The translations under genes were made by a program, and so were the position numbers. A DNA stretch of 64,000 nucleotides from Bacteroidaceae bacterium (GTDB taxonomy: Bacteria; Bacteroidota; Bacteroidia; Bacteroidales; Bacteroidaceae): assembly GCA_017469925.1 (NCBI GenBank), contig JAFUFK010000013.1, positions 372,001-436,000 on the forward strand, read 5' to 3'. Of the stretch, positions 25,631 through 33,970 are shown piece by piece (position 1 is the first letter of the stretch; the number at the start of each line of letters is the position of its first letter). The notes below the pieces were generated by a model that was not told where the DNA came from, did no database searches, and was given only the letters and a program-made list of their open reading frames with translations.

Positions 25631-26664
25631 ATTACACCGTCGGCGCGGAGCTTCTCTTGCCACTTCCAGGCAGAGGCGAGCACCTGGTCGGTGGGGGTGT
25701 CGGCCTTCCAGCCAAGCACGCGGTTGGCCTTATCCACATTACCCCATACCTTCTCGATGTCGCCCTCACGACGAGGTGCATACTCCCAATTGACCTTGAC
25801 ACCGGTGGCCTTCTCGAATCCTTCGACAACCTCGAGGGTGGAAAGTCCGCGGCCCGTACCGATGTTGAATACCTCTACGGCTTCGCCATCACCCTCGAGA
25901 ACGCGTGTCATAGCCTTCACATGGGCCTTGGCAAGGTCAACGACATAGATGTAGTCGCGAATGCAAGTGCCATCAGGAGTGTCATAGTCGTTGCCGAATA
26001 TCTTCAGTTGCTTGCGAACGCCGATTGCCGTCTGGGTAACAAAGGGTATCAGGTTCATGGGCACGCCAATGGGAAGTTCGCCAATCTCGGCTGAGGGATG
26101 GGCACCAATGGGGTTGAAGTAGCGCAGGATGACCGACTTGATGGGGGCACCAGAGTGTACGTAGTCCTGAATAATCTCTTCATTGATCTGCTTCGTATTG
26201 CCATAAGGCGAAAGGGCCTTCTGGATGGGAGCTTGCTCGGTGACGGGCAGATTCTCCTTCGTGGGCTGGCCATAGACGGTGCACGAACTGGAGAAGATGA
26301 TACCCTTAACGTCGTACTTGGGCATGAGCTCAAGCAGATTGATGAGCGAAACAATGTTGTTGCGGTAGTAGAGCAAGGGCTTCTCGACACTCTCGCCCAC
26401 AGCCTTAGAGGCAGCGAAGTGGATGATACCACGAATCTCGGGATACTTACGGAATACGCCTTCTGTAGCCTCCTGGTCGCGAAGATCTACCTGCTCGAAG
26501 GCAGGGCGAATGCCCGTAATCTTCTCGATGCCGTCGAGTACCTCGATGCGGGAGTTCGACAGGTTATCGACGATGACTACATTGTAGCCTGCGTTCTGCA
26601 ACTCTACGGTCGTGTGGCTTCCGATGAAACCGCAACCGCCTGTTACCAAAATAGTTTCTTTCAT
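25627..26664 (-). CDS. galE: UDP-glucose 4-epimerase
   Basis: NAD-dependent epimerase of 345 residues that interconverts UDP-glucose and UDP-galactose for the Leloir pathway and surface glycans. The Rossmann motif GGCGFIGSH is at residues 9-17, SSSCTVYG carries the catalytic serine region, and the YxxxK pair is Tyr154/Lys158 (PYGNTK). NPIGAH and the C-terminal PRREGDIEKVWGN are typical of bacterial GalE. It follows rnfA by 42 bases on the same strand. Length matches the family. Confidence 0.94.
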   Translation of the reverse strand: MKETILVTGGCGFIGSHTTVELQNAGYNVVIVDNLSNSRIEVLDGIEKITGIRPAFEQVDLRDQEATEGVFRKYPEIRGIIHFAASKAVGESVEKPLLYYRNNIVSLINLLELMPKYDVKGIIFSSSCTVYGQPTKENLPVTEQAPIQKALSPYGNTKQINEEIIQDYVHSGAPIKSVILRYFNPIGAHPSAEIGELPIGVPMNLIPFVTQTAIGVRKQLKIFGNDYDTPDGTCIRDYIYVVDLAKAHVKAMTRVLEGDGEAVEVFNIGTGRGLSTLEVVEGFEKATGVKVNWEYAPRREGDIEKVWGNVDKANRVLGWKADTPTDQVLASAWKWQEKLRADGVM

Positions 26665-26706
26665 GTCTGTGTATAGGTTAGAGGTTAAAGATTATAAAGT
26701 TAAGGT

Positions 26707-27324
26707 CTATTCAAAGAGTTTGGCCAAGCCGTTGTTTACTCCCGAGAAGCCCATGAAGGCCATAGAGAGCAGACCAGCTACTACGAGGGCAATGGCCATT
26801 CCCTGCATGCCCTTGGGCACGTCCATGCGAGCCAACTGTTCGCGGATGGCTGCGAAGACAATGAGTGCCAAAGCAAATCCAAGGGCCGAACAGAGGGCAA
26901 ACCACACGCCGCTGATGAGCCCAGGCTCCATGCCGGCAGCATCGTAGGTGCCATTGCCAACGAGGATGGCTACACCCAGAATGCAGCAGTTAGTGGTTAT
27001 CAGGGGCAGGAACACGCCCAATGCCTGATAGAGTGCGGGAGAGACCTTCTTCAGCACAATCTCAACCATCTGCACCAAGGCTGCAATGACGAGGATGAAA
27101 GCGATGGTCTGCAAGTACTCGAGGTGGAAGACATTGAGCACATAGAGTTGAATCAGATAGGTCACGAGCGTGGCAATAGTGAGCACAAAGGCTACTGCTG
27201 CGCCCATACCAAGCGCCGTTTCCACCTTCTTCGATACTCCCAGGAACGGGCAGATGCCAAGGAACTGGGACAGTACAATATTGTTTACAAATATTGCCGT
27301 AATAAAGATAAGTATGAATGCCAT
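26707..27324 (-). CDS. rnfA: Electron transport complex subunit RnfA
   Basis: Membrane subunit of 205 residues with six hydrophobic segments (about 1-25, 37-60, 70-90, 100-120, 135-160, 170-190). It carries the typical LSQFLGICPFLGVSKK and LPLITTNCCILGVA runs; the conserved cysteines in these helices bind the membrane [2Fe-2S] cluster in the Rnf complex. The complex couples ferredoxin oxidation and NAD+ reduction to export of Na+ or H+. It is the last rnf gene of the operon, 5 bases after rnfE. Confidence 0.94.
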   Translation of the reverse strand: MAFILIFITAIFVNNIVLSQFLGICPFLGVSKKVETALGMGAAVAFVLTIATLVTYLIQLYVLNVFHLEYLQTIAFILVIAALVQMVEIVLKKVSPALYQALGVFLPLITTNCCILGVAILVGNGTYDAAGMEPGLISGVWFALCSALGFALALIVFAAIREQLARMDVPKGMQGMAIALVVAGLLSMAFMGFSGVNNGLAKLFE

Positions 27325-27329
27325 AGTCG

Positions 27330-27914
27330 TTATGCCTTTTTCAGTTTGTTAAAGATTGCAATAAGATAGCCCAGGACAATAAATGCACCAGGAGCCAGGA
27401 CAAAGAGCAACGCACCATATTGCTCGGGGAAGAGCGTAAGGCCAAAGACCTTACCAGTGCCCAGAATCTCGCGGCAAGCGCCCAGGAGAGTCAGTGCCCA
27501 TGTGAAACCGAGTCCGATGCCAAGTCCGTCGAAGATGCTGGGGATGGCTCCGTTCTTGGCTGCAAAGGCCTCGGCACGGCCGAGGATGATGCAGTTGACC
27601 ACAATAAGCGGGATGAACAGACCGAGGGAGGCATCAACAGCAGGAGCATAGGCCTTGATGAGCATCTGCAGGATGGTCACCAGAGAGGCTATCACCACAA
27701 TGTAAGAGGGGATACGCACCATGTCGGGTATCAGGTTCTTAATGAGTGCGATGATGAAATTAGAGAACACCAGAACGGCCATGGTAGCCAAGCCCATTGA
27801 CATGCCGTTGAAAGCACTGCTGGTGGTTCCCAACGTAGGACACATGCCAAGGAGGAGCACAAAGGTGGGATTCTCCTTGATGAGTCCGTTCAGAAATACT
27901 TTTATGTTATTCAT
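27330..27914 (-). CDS. rnfE: Electron transport complex subunit RnfE
   Basis: Membrane subunit of 194 residues related to RnfA. LGMCPTLGTTSSAFNGMSMG and LIVVNCIILGRAEAFA are family motifs. It has six hydrophobic segments and a strong ribosome binding site (GGAGGTGACAA) just before the start, which lies 8 bases inside the end of rnfG. Confidence 0.93.
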   Translation of the reverse strand: MNNIKVFLNGLIKENPTFVLLLGMCPTLGTTSSAFNGMSMGLATMAVLVFSNFIIALIKNLIPDMVRIPSYIVVIASLVTILQMLIKAYAPAVDASLGLFIPLIVVNCIILGRAEAFAAKNGAIPSIFDGLGIGLGFTWALTLLGACREILGTGKVFGLTLFPEQYGALLFVLAPGAFIVLGYLIAIFNKLKKA

Positions 27915-28515
27915 TTGTCACCTCCTTTTCTTCGTTATGTTGAACAGTGGCACCCGTCTGGGCATCTTCCTTCTGTGTGTTCAGGGCCTCGTAGGCACTG
28001 TTGACACAACGCAGGAAAGCACGGCTGGTAATGGTGGAAGCCGTAATGGCATCAACCTCGCCACCATCCTTCGAGACGGTCATGTTATTGCGTACGGGAC
28101 TCATGCCGATAATGTCGCCTTTCTGGCCCTTCTGGAACCACTGGTCGGCCTTGGCGCCAAGCCCTGGCGTCTCGCTGGTCTCCAGAATCTGGTAGCCCTG
28201 AATGGTGCCTTCGTTATCGAAACCGACAAGTACGGTCAACTTACCACCAAAGCCATTGGGGTCGGTGGCCTGTACGGCTACACCCTTATCGGTGCGATAG
28301 AGCACTGCCCCACTCTCAAGCGTATCGGGAGCCTCGACCTTCACCTCATCGGCATTAAGCACCGCCTTGATACCGTCGGAAAGTTGCTGAGCCTTAATCT
28401 GTTCGATGGGGCCAGCCGTCACACTATTTACATATCCCAAAGCCAAACCTGCGATGACGGCAATCGAGGTCAGCACTATTACCATATTAGGCAATGTTGA
28501 TTCTAACTTCTTCAT
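27907..28515 (-). CDS. rnfG: Electron transport complex subunit RnfG (FMN-binding)
   Basis: Subunit of 202 residues with one N-terminal membrane segment (about 10-30) and a periplasmic FMN-binding domain. The covalent flavin attachment region is DAITASTITSRAF; LETSETPGLGAKADQW is also typical. RnfG carries one of the two covalently bound FMN groups of the complex. It overlaps the end of rnfD by 4 bases. The last 20 residues (ATVQHNEEKEVTNE) are charged and variable. Confidence 0.92.
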   Translation of the reverse strand: MKKLESTLPNMVIVLTSIAVIAGLALGYVNSVTAGPIEQIKAQQLSDGIKAVLNADEVKVEAPDTLESGAVLYRTDKGVAVQATDPNGFGGKLTVLVGFDNEGTIQGYQILETSETPGLGAKADQWFQKGQKGDIIGMSPVRNNMTVSKDGGEVDAITASTITSRAFLRCVNSAYEALNTQKEDAQTGATVQHNEEKEVTNE

Positions 28516-29492
28516 TTCTTGATTACCTCCCCGAATCGTTTTGGTTTGAAATAAGTATTGATGAGTGGCGTAAAGGCGTTCATAATAATGATGGCAAACG
28601 ACATGCCCTCGGGATAGGCGCCCCAGTTACGAATAATAACAGTGAGCAGACCTATCGCTACGCCATAGACGAGTTGGCCTCGATGCGACATGGGACTGGT
28701 TACATAGTCCGTTGCCATGAAGCAGGCACCCAGCATCAGGCCACCCGAGAAGACAACCTGCAAAGGATTGGCATAAATGGGATTGGCAAGGTGCAACAGG
28801 CCTGCAAACACCAGCACGGTGGCCACGATGCTTACGGGAATGTGCCAAGTGATAATCTTGCGCCAAAGCATGTAGGCGCAACCTATCATCAGCAGCAAGG
28901 CACTAACCTCACCCATCGAGCCTTCCGTCTGGCCAAGGAACATCTCGAAACTGCTGGGCAGGTCGTTGAGTATCGAAGCATCCTTCTCCAAAATTGCTTT
29001 CTGCATAAGACTCAGCGGAGTGGCACCAGAGGCTCCATCGATAGCATCGTTGAAGTTATCGGGCCAAGTGGTCATCTGCACAGGGAAAGAAAACAAAAGG
29101 AATACACGACCAGCCAAGGCAGGATTGAAGATATTCTGGCCAAGGCCGCCGAACGTCATCTTACCTACACCGATTGCGAAAAGAGCACCCAGAACGATAA
29201 TCCAGATGGGAAGGTTGCTGGGCAGGTTGAACCCAAGAAGCAGACCTGTCAGGATGGCCGAGCCATCGGCTATCGTCAGACGTTCGCTCTTCAGGATGTA
29301 CTTTGTAATAGCCCACTCGAAGAATACGCAAGCACAGACCGATGTCAGCATCACTACTACGGCTCCCAAGCCAAAGAAATAGAAGCTGGCAAGCAGGGCG
29401 GGCAAGAGTGCTATGCACACGCCATACATGTTCTTCTGTACAGAGTCGCCTCCGTGAACATGTGGCGAAAGGGAAATTATTGGTTTGTTCAT
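28512..29492 (-). CDS. rnfD: Electron transport complex subunit RnfD
   Basis: Integral membrane subunit of 326 residues. The covalent FMN site is DGASGATPL with the attachment residue Thr158; LPSNLPIWIIVLG and HRGQLVYGVAIGL are typical of the family. Eight to ten hydrophobic segments are visible. It follows rnfC after 50 bases. Confidence 0.93.
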   Translation of the reverse strand: MNKPIISLSPHVHGGDSVQKNMYGVCIALLPALLASFYFFGLGAVVVMLTSVCACVFFEWAITKYILKSERLTIADGSAILTGLLLGFNLPSNLPIWIIVLGALFAIGVGKMTFGGLGQNIFNPALAGRVFLLFSFPVQMTTWPDNFNDAIDGASGATPLSLMQKAILEKDASILNDLPSSFEMFLGQTEGSMGEVSALLLMIGCAYMLWRKIITWHIPVSIVATVLVFAGLLHLANPIYANPLQVVFSGGLMLGACFMATDYVTSPMSHRGQLVYGVAIGLLTVIIRNWGAYPEGMSFAIIIMNAFTPLINTYFKPKRFGEVIKK

Positions 29493-29542
29493 AATTCTTT
29501 TTCTTTATAAGGTCATTAAGGTCATTCGAGTCCGTAGGGTCA

Positions 29543-30886
29543 TTACTTTTGAGAGCGGCTACGGATAATGCCCATCACGGTAGCCTTTCCGACACGAATG
29601 CGGTCGAGCAAAGGACGATGGCTGGGGCAGGTGAACTGACAAGAGCCACATTCGATGCAGCTGGGTATGTCGTTCTGCTCGGCAGCCTCCCAGTCGAACT
29701 GCTCACTCATGCGAGCCAACAGGTAGGGTTCCAATCCCATGGGACATGCACCTACACACTTTGCGCAACGAATACAGGGCTGAGCCTCGGCCCGACGGGC
29801 TTCTGACTCAGGCATAATAAGCAATCCGCTAGAGCCTTTTGTCATGGGCACCTCAAGACTAAGCAAGGCCTTGCCCATCATGGGGCCGCCACCGATAATC
29901 TTACCAGTGTCTTCGGGCAGACCTCCACACTCGTCGATGAGCTGCTGGAAGGGCGTGCCCAGACGGGCCAGAAGGTTCGAAGGCTGCTTCACGCTCTTTC
30001 CCGTAACAGTAATGATGCGGTCGATGAGGGGTTTGTTCTTCATTACGGCCTCATAGATAGCGAAACATGTACCTACGTTCTGCACAATAGCACCCGTATC
30101 GATAGGCAATGCAGGAGGGGCAGGAACCTGACGACCGATGACGGCGTCGATGAGTTGCTTTTCACCGCCCTGAGGATACTTGACCTTCAAGGGAACAACC
30201 TCTATTTCAGGGTATTTTGCTGCATGTTCCGTCATTAGTTTGATGGCGTCGGGCTTGTTGTTCTCGATACCGATGTAGCCCTTATTAACACCAACGGCCT
30301 TCATGACGAGTTGCAAGCCAACCAAGACCTCTTCAGGATGCTCCAGCATCAAACGGTGGTCGGCAGTGAGATAGGGCTCACACTCTACGGCATTCACGAT
30401 GACGCACTCGGCTACCTTACCAGGGGGCGGGCAAAGCTTGACGTGTGTGGGGAACGTGGCACCGCCCATTCCGACGATACCTGCGGCCTTTACTTTATCA
30501 ACAATGGCCTTTCCGTCCAGTTCAGGGCGGTCGTTGAGTTTCACAAGATCCTTTGAGCGGTCGATGCTATCCTCCCACTCGTCGCCCTCTACGTCAACAG
30601 TCACAGCCATACGACGAAGGCCACTGGCATCAAGTGCAACATCTACCTTATTCACGGTTCCGCTTACGCTCGAAAATACAGGAGCAGAAACAAAACCTCC
30701 AGCTTCACCCAATAAGGTACCCACCTTCACGGTATCTCCCTTTTTTACCACTGGATTTGCAGGAGCACCTATATGTTGGAACATACTAAACACAGCCTGC
30801 TTTGGCAAAGCAGCCCCACGAATGGGACTGGCGGCAGACAGCTTATTCTCTTCGGGGTGTACTCCACCTAACTTAAATGTCTTCAT
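29543..30886 (-). CDS. rnfC: Electron transport complex subunit RnfC
   Basis: Soluble subunit of 447 residues that accepts or donates electrons with NAD(H) through FMN. GMGGATFPTHVKL is the flavin/NADH-binding stretch, and the C-terminal third has two ferredoxin clusters, CIRCAKCVGACPMGL and CIECGSCQFTCPSHRPLL. This is the short form without the long repeated C-terminal tail seen in Escherichia RsxC. Its start overlaps the end of rnfB by 4 bases. Confidence 0.94.
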   Translation of the reverse strand: MKTFKLGGVHPEENKLSAASPIRGAALPKQAVFSMFQHIGAPANPVVKKGDTVKVGTLLGEAGGFVSAPVFSSVSGTVNKVDVALDASGLRRMAVTVDVEGDEWEDSIDRSKDLVKLNDRPELDGKAIVDKVKAAGIVGMGGATFPTHVKLCPPPGKVAECVIVNAVECEPYLTADHRLMLEHPEEVLVGLQLVMKAVGVNKGYIGIENNKPDAIKLMTEHAAKYPEIEVVPLKVKYPQGGEKQLIDAVIGRQVPAPPALPIDTGAIVQNVGTCFAIYEAVMKNKPLIDRIITVTGKSVKQPSNLLARLGTPFQQLIDECGGLPEDTGKIIGGGPMMGKALLSLEVPMTKGSSGLLIMPESEARRAEAQPCIRCAKCVGACPMGLEPYLLARMSEQFDWEAAEQNDIPSCIECGSCQFTCPSHRPLLDRIRVGKATVMGIIRSRSQK

Positions 30887-31755
30887 ACGGCTTCTTCTGT
30901 TTTAGGGGTTTCAACCTTCGGCTTCCGTGGCGGGAAGTTGAAAGCGTGGATGGCGTGTTTCGGACAGGCATCGACGCACTTCAAGCACATCTTACATTTC
31001 TCGGCATCAATGTAGGCCAAATTACGATTGAGAGTGATAGCTTCGAACTTATCACAGGTCTTCACGCACTTGCCACAACCGATACATGAGGCCTTGCAGA
31101 CCTTGTTGGCCATGGCTCCTTTGTCTTTGTTGCTGCACAATACAACCACACGTCTGCCCTTTGGGCCTTTGAGACGAATCTCGATAATCTGACGCGGGCA
31201 AGCCTTGGCACAAGCACCGCAGGCGGTACACTTCTCCTCGTCAACCTCGGGAAGGCGAGTTTCGGGATTGATGTGGATCGCATCGAACTTACATTGACGT
31301 GTGCAGTCGCCACAACCATAGCAACCATAGGAACAAGCCGTGTCGCCCATGCCTATCATCTGCAACACCTTACAACTCTCAGCTCCATCGAACTCTGCAA
31401 TACGCGGACGGTTCTCGCACGAACCATTGCAACGCACTACAGCAATCTTTGGAGCCGAAGCCTCTACCTTCATGCCCAGGATGTCAGCCACCTGCCCCAT
31501 GACAGGCTGACCACCTACAGGGCAGAGCAAGCCTTCGAGACTACCCGCATCGGCAGCCTTCACACATGCTCCTGCAAAACCAGCGCAACCCGGAAAACCG
31601 CAACCACCACAATTGGCTTGTGGCAGGACAGCACTTACCTGTCCGATGCGCTCATCCTCGTGCACCGCAAATTTTCGCGATGCGAAGTAGAGCAATACGG
31701 ATGCGATGAGTCCGATAGCGCCCAAGGCAATAATTGCCAGTAGGATTAAATTCAT
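30883..31755 (-). CDS. rnfB: Electron transport complex subunit RnfB
   Basis: Iron-sulfur subunit of 290 residues. An N-terminal membrane anchor (1-25) is followed by the CGGCGFPGCAGFA cluster domain, a second region with CSYGCYGCGDCTRQC, and further ferredoxin motifs (CTACGACAKACP, CIGCGKCVKTC, CKMCLKCVDACP). RnfB passes electrons from ferredoxin into the complex. It is the first rnf gene, after the RseC-like gene, in the order usual for Bacteroidetes. Confidence 0.94.
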   Translation of the reverse strand: MNLILLAIIALGAIGLIASVLLYFASRKFAVHEDERIGQVSAVLPQANCGGCGFPGCAGFAGACVKAADAGSLEGLLCPVGGQPVMGQVADILGMKVEASAPKIAVVRCNGSCENRPRIAEFDGAESCKVLQMIGMGDTACSYGCYGCGDCTRQCKFDAIHINPETRLPEVDEEKCTACGACAKACPRQIIEIRLKGPKGRRVVVLCSNKDKGAMANKVCKASCIGCGKCVKTCDKFEAITLNRNLAYIDAEKCKMCLKCVDACPKHAIHAFNFPPRKPKVETPKTEEAV

Positions 31756-31775
31756 GATTTACAAATATTTAATAG

Positions 31776-32192
31776 TTAACTTTTAATGCTAAACGTAAAG
31801 CTTTGTTGCAATCGATTACGTAGAAGGTAAAGCACCACGAAATAGGGCACGAGCGACAACAAGGCCAACAAGGCAGCCAGGCCTTCACGACCCGTCAAAC
31901 GGGCGGCTGTAAGGAGTACAACCATCAACAGCACAAGGGGTACGACATAAGCCCAAAGCGTAGCCTGCAAACCCAGGCCCAGTTCGCCAACGACAACCAC
32001 CTCTTGGCCGACATGATAGCACGAGGAGTCGGCAACGAGGACCTCCATCGTCTTTTGTTTCTTCTCGGCACTATGACAAAGGGCAGCTGCCGCACATGCA
32101 GAGCAAGCTACGTCTTGCATGATGGATACAACAAGGCCGTGGGACATAACACGTTCCACGACACCTCGATGTTCGATTTGCCTTCCTTTCAT
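31776..32192 (-). CDS. RseC/MucC-like positive regulator, SoxR-reducing family
   Basis: Membrane protein of 138 residues of the RseC/MucC family, commonly the first gene of rnf operons in Bacteroidetes. Its N-terminal soluble part has the conserved CSACAAAALC cysteines, followed by two membrane helices (about 68-90 and 100-120). The ATG at 32192 is chosen as start because the promoter at 32217-32224 lies between it and the upstream ATG at 32228, which could not be in the mRNA. The role next to Rnf is unproven; redox sensing is inference from the cysteines. Confidence 0.85.
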   Translation of the reverse strand: MKGRQIEHRGVVERVMSHGLVVSIMQDVACSACAAAALCHSAEKKQKTMEVLVADSSCYHVGQEVVVVGELGLGLQATLWAYVVPLVLLMVVLLTAARLTGREGLAALLALLSLVPYFVVLYLLRNRLQQSFTFSIKS

Positions 32193-32216
32193 ATACGAAT
32201 GCTCGGTAAGCACCCA

Positions 32217-32224
32217 CAAAGATA
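32217..32224 (-). promoter_or_regulatory. Promoter of the rseC-rnf operon
   Basis: Minus-strand TATCTTTG, about 25 bases before the rseC-like start. All genes down to the radical SAM gene at 24749 are on the same strand with no obvious terminator between them. Confidence 0.7.
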
Positions 32225-32394
32225 ACACTTTTTAATGGTTAGGCAAAAGGATTTATTCATTTTTATAAAAAACTTGCATTCTTCTTATACGCGCGCATGC
32301 GTATATTAATATATGTATGATACTATATCCCCCTTTCGCTTGGCAATATGGAAAGTTTTTTGTAACTTCGCACTCGATTAACACAACAAGTGAT

Positions 32395-33195
32395 ATGAAA
32401 AAGTTCTGGAAACCAATTGCCGTAGTTCTCATCTTTTGTGTCATGCAGGTAGTAGCCAGCATGTGTATGTTACCATTCATAGACAAGACATCAGAAGAAG
32501 GTATAGCACAACACCCCACCCTATTTGCCTGGATTTTAATCATTAGCGGGCTGCTGACCGTTGCCGCTCTGCTTGTCATGCGCATGATAAAGTCCAAGAC
32601 TTTCCGCGTCACTGATATCAAATGGAAACATGCTCCGCTGGCTCTGGTGGGTGCAATCATGGGCATCATTGCGACTGATCTGCTGAGCGAACAGTTGGCT
32701 CTACCTAACCTCATGAAAATGGAGTTTCTCGAACTGGCCAAAAACTTCTGGGGCATACTTGCCATCTGTATCGTGGGCCCCATCGTGGAGGAACTGGTGT
32801 TCCGTGAGAGCATCATTCACTATCTGCTCAAGCACCGCACACATCGCTGGGCAGCAATTCTATTCTCAGCCGTTGCTTTTGGACTGATCCATTTAAATCC
32901 AGCCCAAGTTCCTTTCGCTGTCATCATGGGTATCATCCTAGGTATTATTTACGTAAAGACGGGCAATATCGTGCTGACCAGCATCATTCACATTTTCAAC
33001 AACACACTGGCAGTCATCGAAATGAACTTATTGGGTGACAAGGCTGAAGAGATTACTTATGCCGATTTGCTGGGTGGGACGGCTGTTTGCTGGGTTTATA
33101 TCGTTGTATGCACAATCATGTGCGTGCTCTTCATGCGACAGTTTTGGAAACAATACCATCGCAAGCACCTGCACGAACGGAAAGACAACGATTAG
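32395..33195 (+). CDS. CPBP family intramembrane glutamic metalloprotease
   Basis: Membrane protease of 266 residues of the CAAX/CPBP family. VEELVFRES gives the EExxxR motif (Glu132, Glu133, Arg137), FGLIHLN gives His166, and HIFNN gives His199, so the metal site is complete. About eight hydrophobic segments are visible. The start is the ATG at 32395, which begins a normal membrane protein; the frame is open 26 codons further up but there is a promoter-like TAACTTCG (32363-32370) in that stretch. Bacterial members are linked to bacteriocin self-immunity or protein maturation; the substrate is unknown and no peptide gene is adjacent. Confidence 0.88.
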   Translation: MKKFWKPIAVVLIFCVMQVVASMCMLPFIDKTSEEGIAQHPTLFAWILIISGLLTVAALLVMRMIKSKTFRVTDIKWKHAPLALVGAIMGIIATDLLSEQLALPNLMKMEFLELAKNFWGILAICIVGPIVEELVFRESIIHYLLKHRTHRWAAILFSAVAFGLIHLNPAQVPFAVIMGIILGIIYVKTGNIVLTSIIHIFNNTLAVIEMNLLGDKAEEITYADLLGGTAVCWVYIVVCTIMCVLFMRQFWKQYHRKHLHERKDND

Positions 33196-33211
33196 CGAGC
33201 ACAATAAATAT

Positions 33212-33243
33212 GAAAGGGCCCTACCTCACGGCAGAGCCCTTTC
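33212..33243. terminator. Possible bidirectional terminator between the CPBP gene and rpsP
   Basis: GAAAGGGC (33212-33219) and GCCCTTTC (33236-33243) form a perfect eight-pair stem between two convergent genes. The T-run after it is broken (TCGTTGTGTTT), so the efficiency is uncertain. Confidence 0.5.
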
Positions 33244-33292
33244 TCGTTGTGTTTGGAATAATCTATTAGAATAAAATTTTAAACTTGATTGG

Positions 33293-33841
33293 TTACGCCT
33301 CGGTAGCCTCGGCATTGGTCTCTGTAGCTTCTTCGTTCTCTGATGCAGCAGCAGCCTCAGCCTCAGCCTTAGCAGCAGCTTCGGCAGCCTTCTTCTCAGC
33401 CACCTTCTCCTGAACCTTGGCGTTAGCCTTCTTCTCAGCCTCCAGTCGAGCAGCATCGGCAGCTTTCTTCTCAGCAGCGAGTTTCGACTCGATTGCGGCA
33501 AGACCCTTCTGGCGGTCGGCCTTCCAAGCTTCGAACTTTGCCTGTGCGGTTGCTTCGTCAAAAGCGCCCTTCTTTACTCCACCCTTCAAATGCTTCATCA
33601 GGTAAACACCTTCGCCTGAAAGGATGTTGCGTACGGTATCAGTGGGCTGTGCGCCTACTTCTACCCAATACAAGGCACGGTCGAATTTCAAATCTACAGT
33701 GGCAGGATTGGTGTTGGGATTGTAAGTACCAATCTTCTCTGTAAACTTACCATCACGTGGAGCTCTTACATCAGCGATCACGATGCTGTAGAAGGCATAG
33801 CCTTTGCGTCCGTGGCGCTGTAATCTAATTTTTGTTGCCAT
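33293..33841 (-). CDS. rpsP: 30S ribosomal protein bS16 with long Ala/Glu tail
   Basis: Small-subunit ribosomal protein of 182 residues. The first 80 residues are a standard bS16 ([40 protein letters not shown] and [13 protein letters not shown]). The remaining 100 are an alanine-, glutamate- and lysine-rich helical tail ([17 protein letters not shown]), which is normal for Bacteroidetes and doubles the length seen in Escherichia. It has its own promoter at 33897-33904 and a leader of about 50 bases. In most bacteria rpsP is followed by rimM and trmD, but not here. Confidence 0.95.
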   Translation of the reverse strand: MATKIRLQRHGRKGYAFYSIVIADVRAPRDGKFTEKIGTYNPNTNPATVDLKFDRALYWVEVGAQPTDTVRNILSGEGVYLMKHLKGGVKKGAFDEATAQAKFEAWKADRQKGLAAIESKLAAEKKAADAARLEAEKKANAKVQEKVAEKKAAEAAAKAEAEAAAASENEEATETNAEATEA

Positions 33842-33896
33842 TAGTTAAAATTTTATTTAATAGGTTTGAAAATCTGCCATCTCGTGGCATTGGGCG

Positions 33897-33904
33897 CAAA
33901 GGTA
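33897..33904 (-). promoter_or_regulatory. rpsP: Promoter of rpsP
   Basis: Minus-strand TACCTTTG, matching TAnnTTTG. It is about 56 bases before the rpsP start codon. Confidence 0.7.
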
Positions 33905-33970
33905 CAAAAAATATTTGGATTAGGGATTATAGATTCGTGATTATTTTCCTTTTAAGGGTGTTTTTGATCT

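Noticed and set aside
32193-32228. Upstream start of the RseC-like gene
   Set aside because: The TATCTTTG promoter lies between the two start codons, so the upstream ATG would not be in the mRNA.
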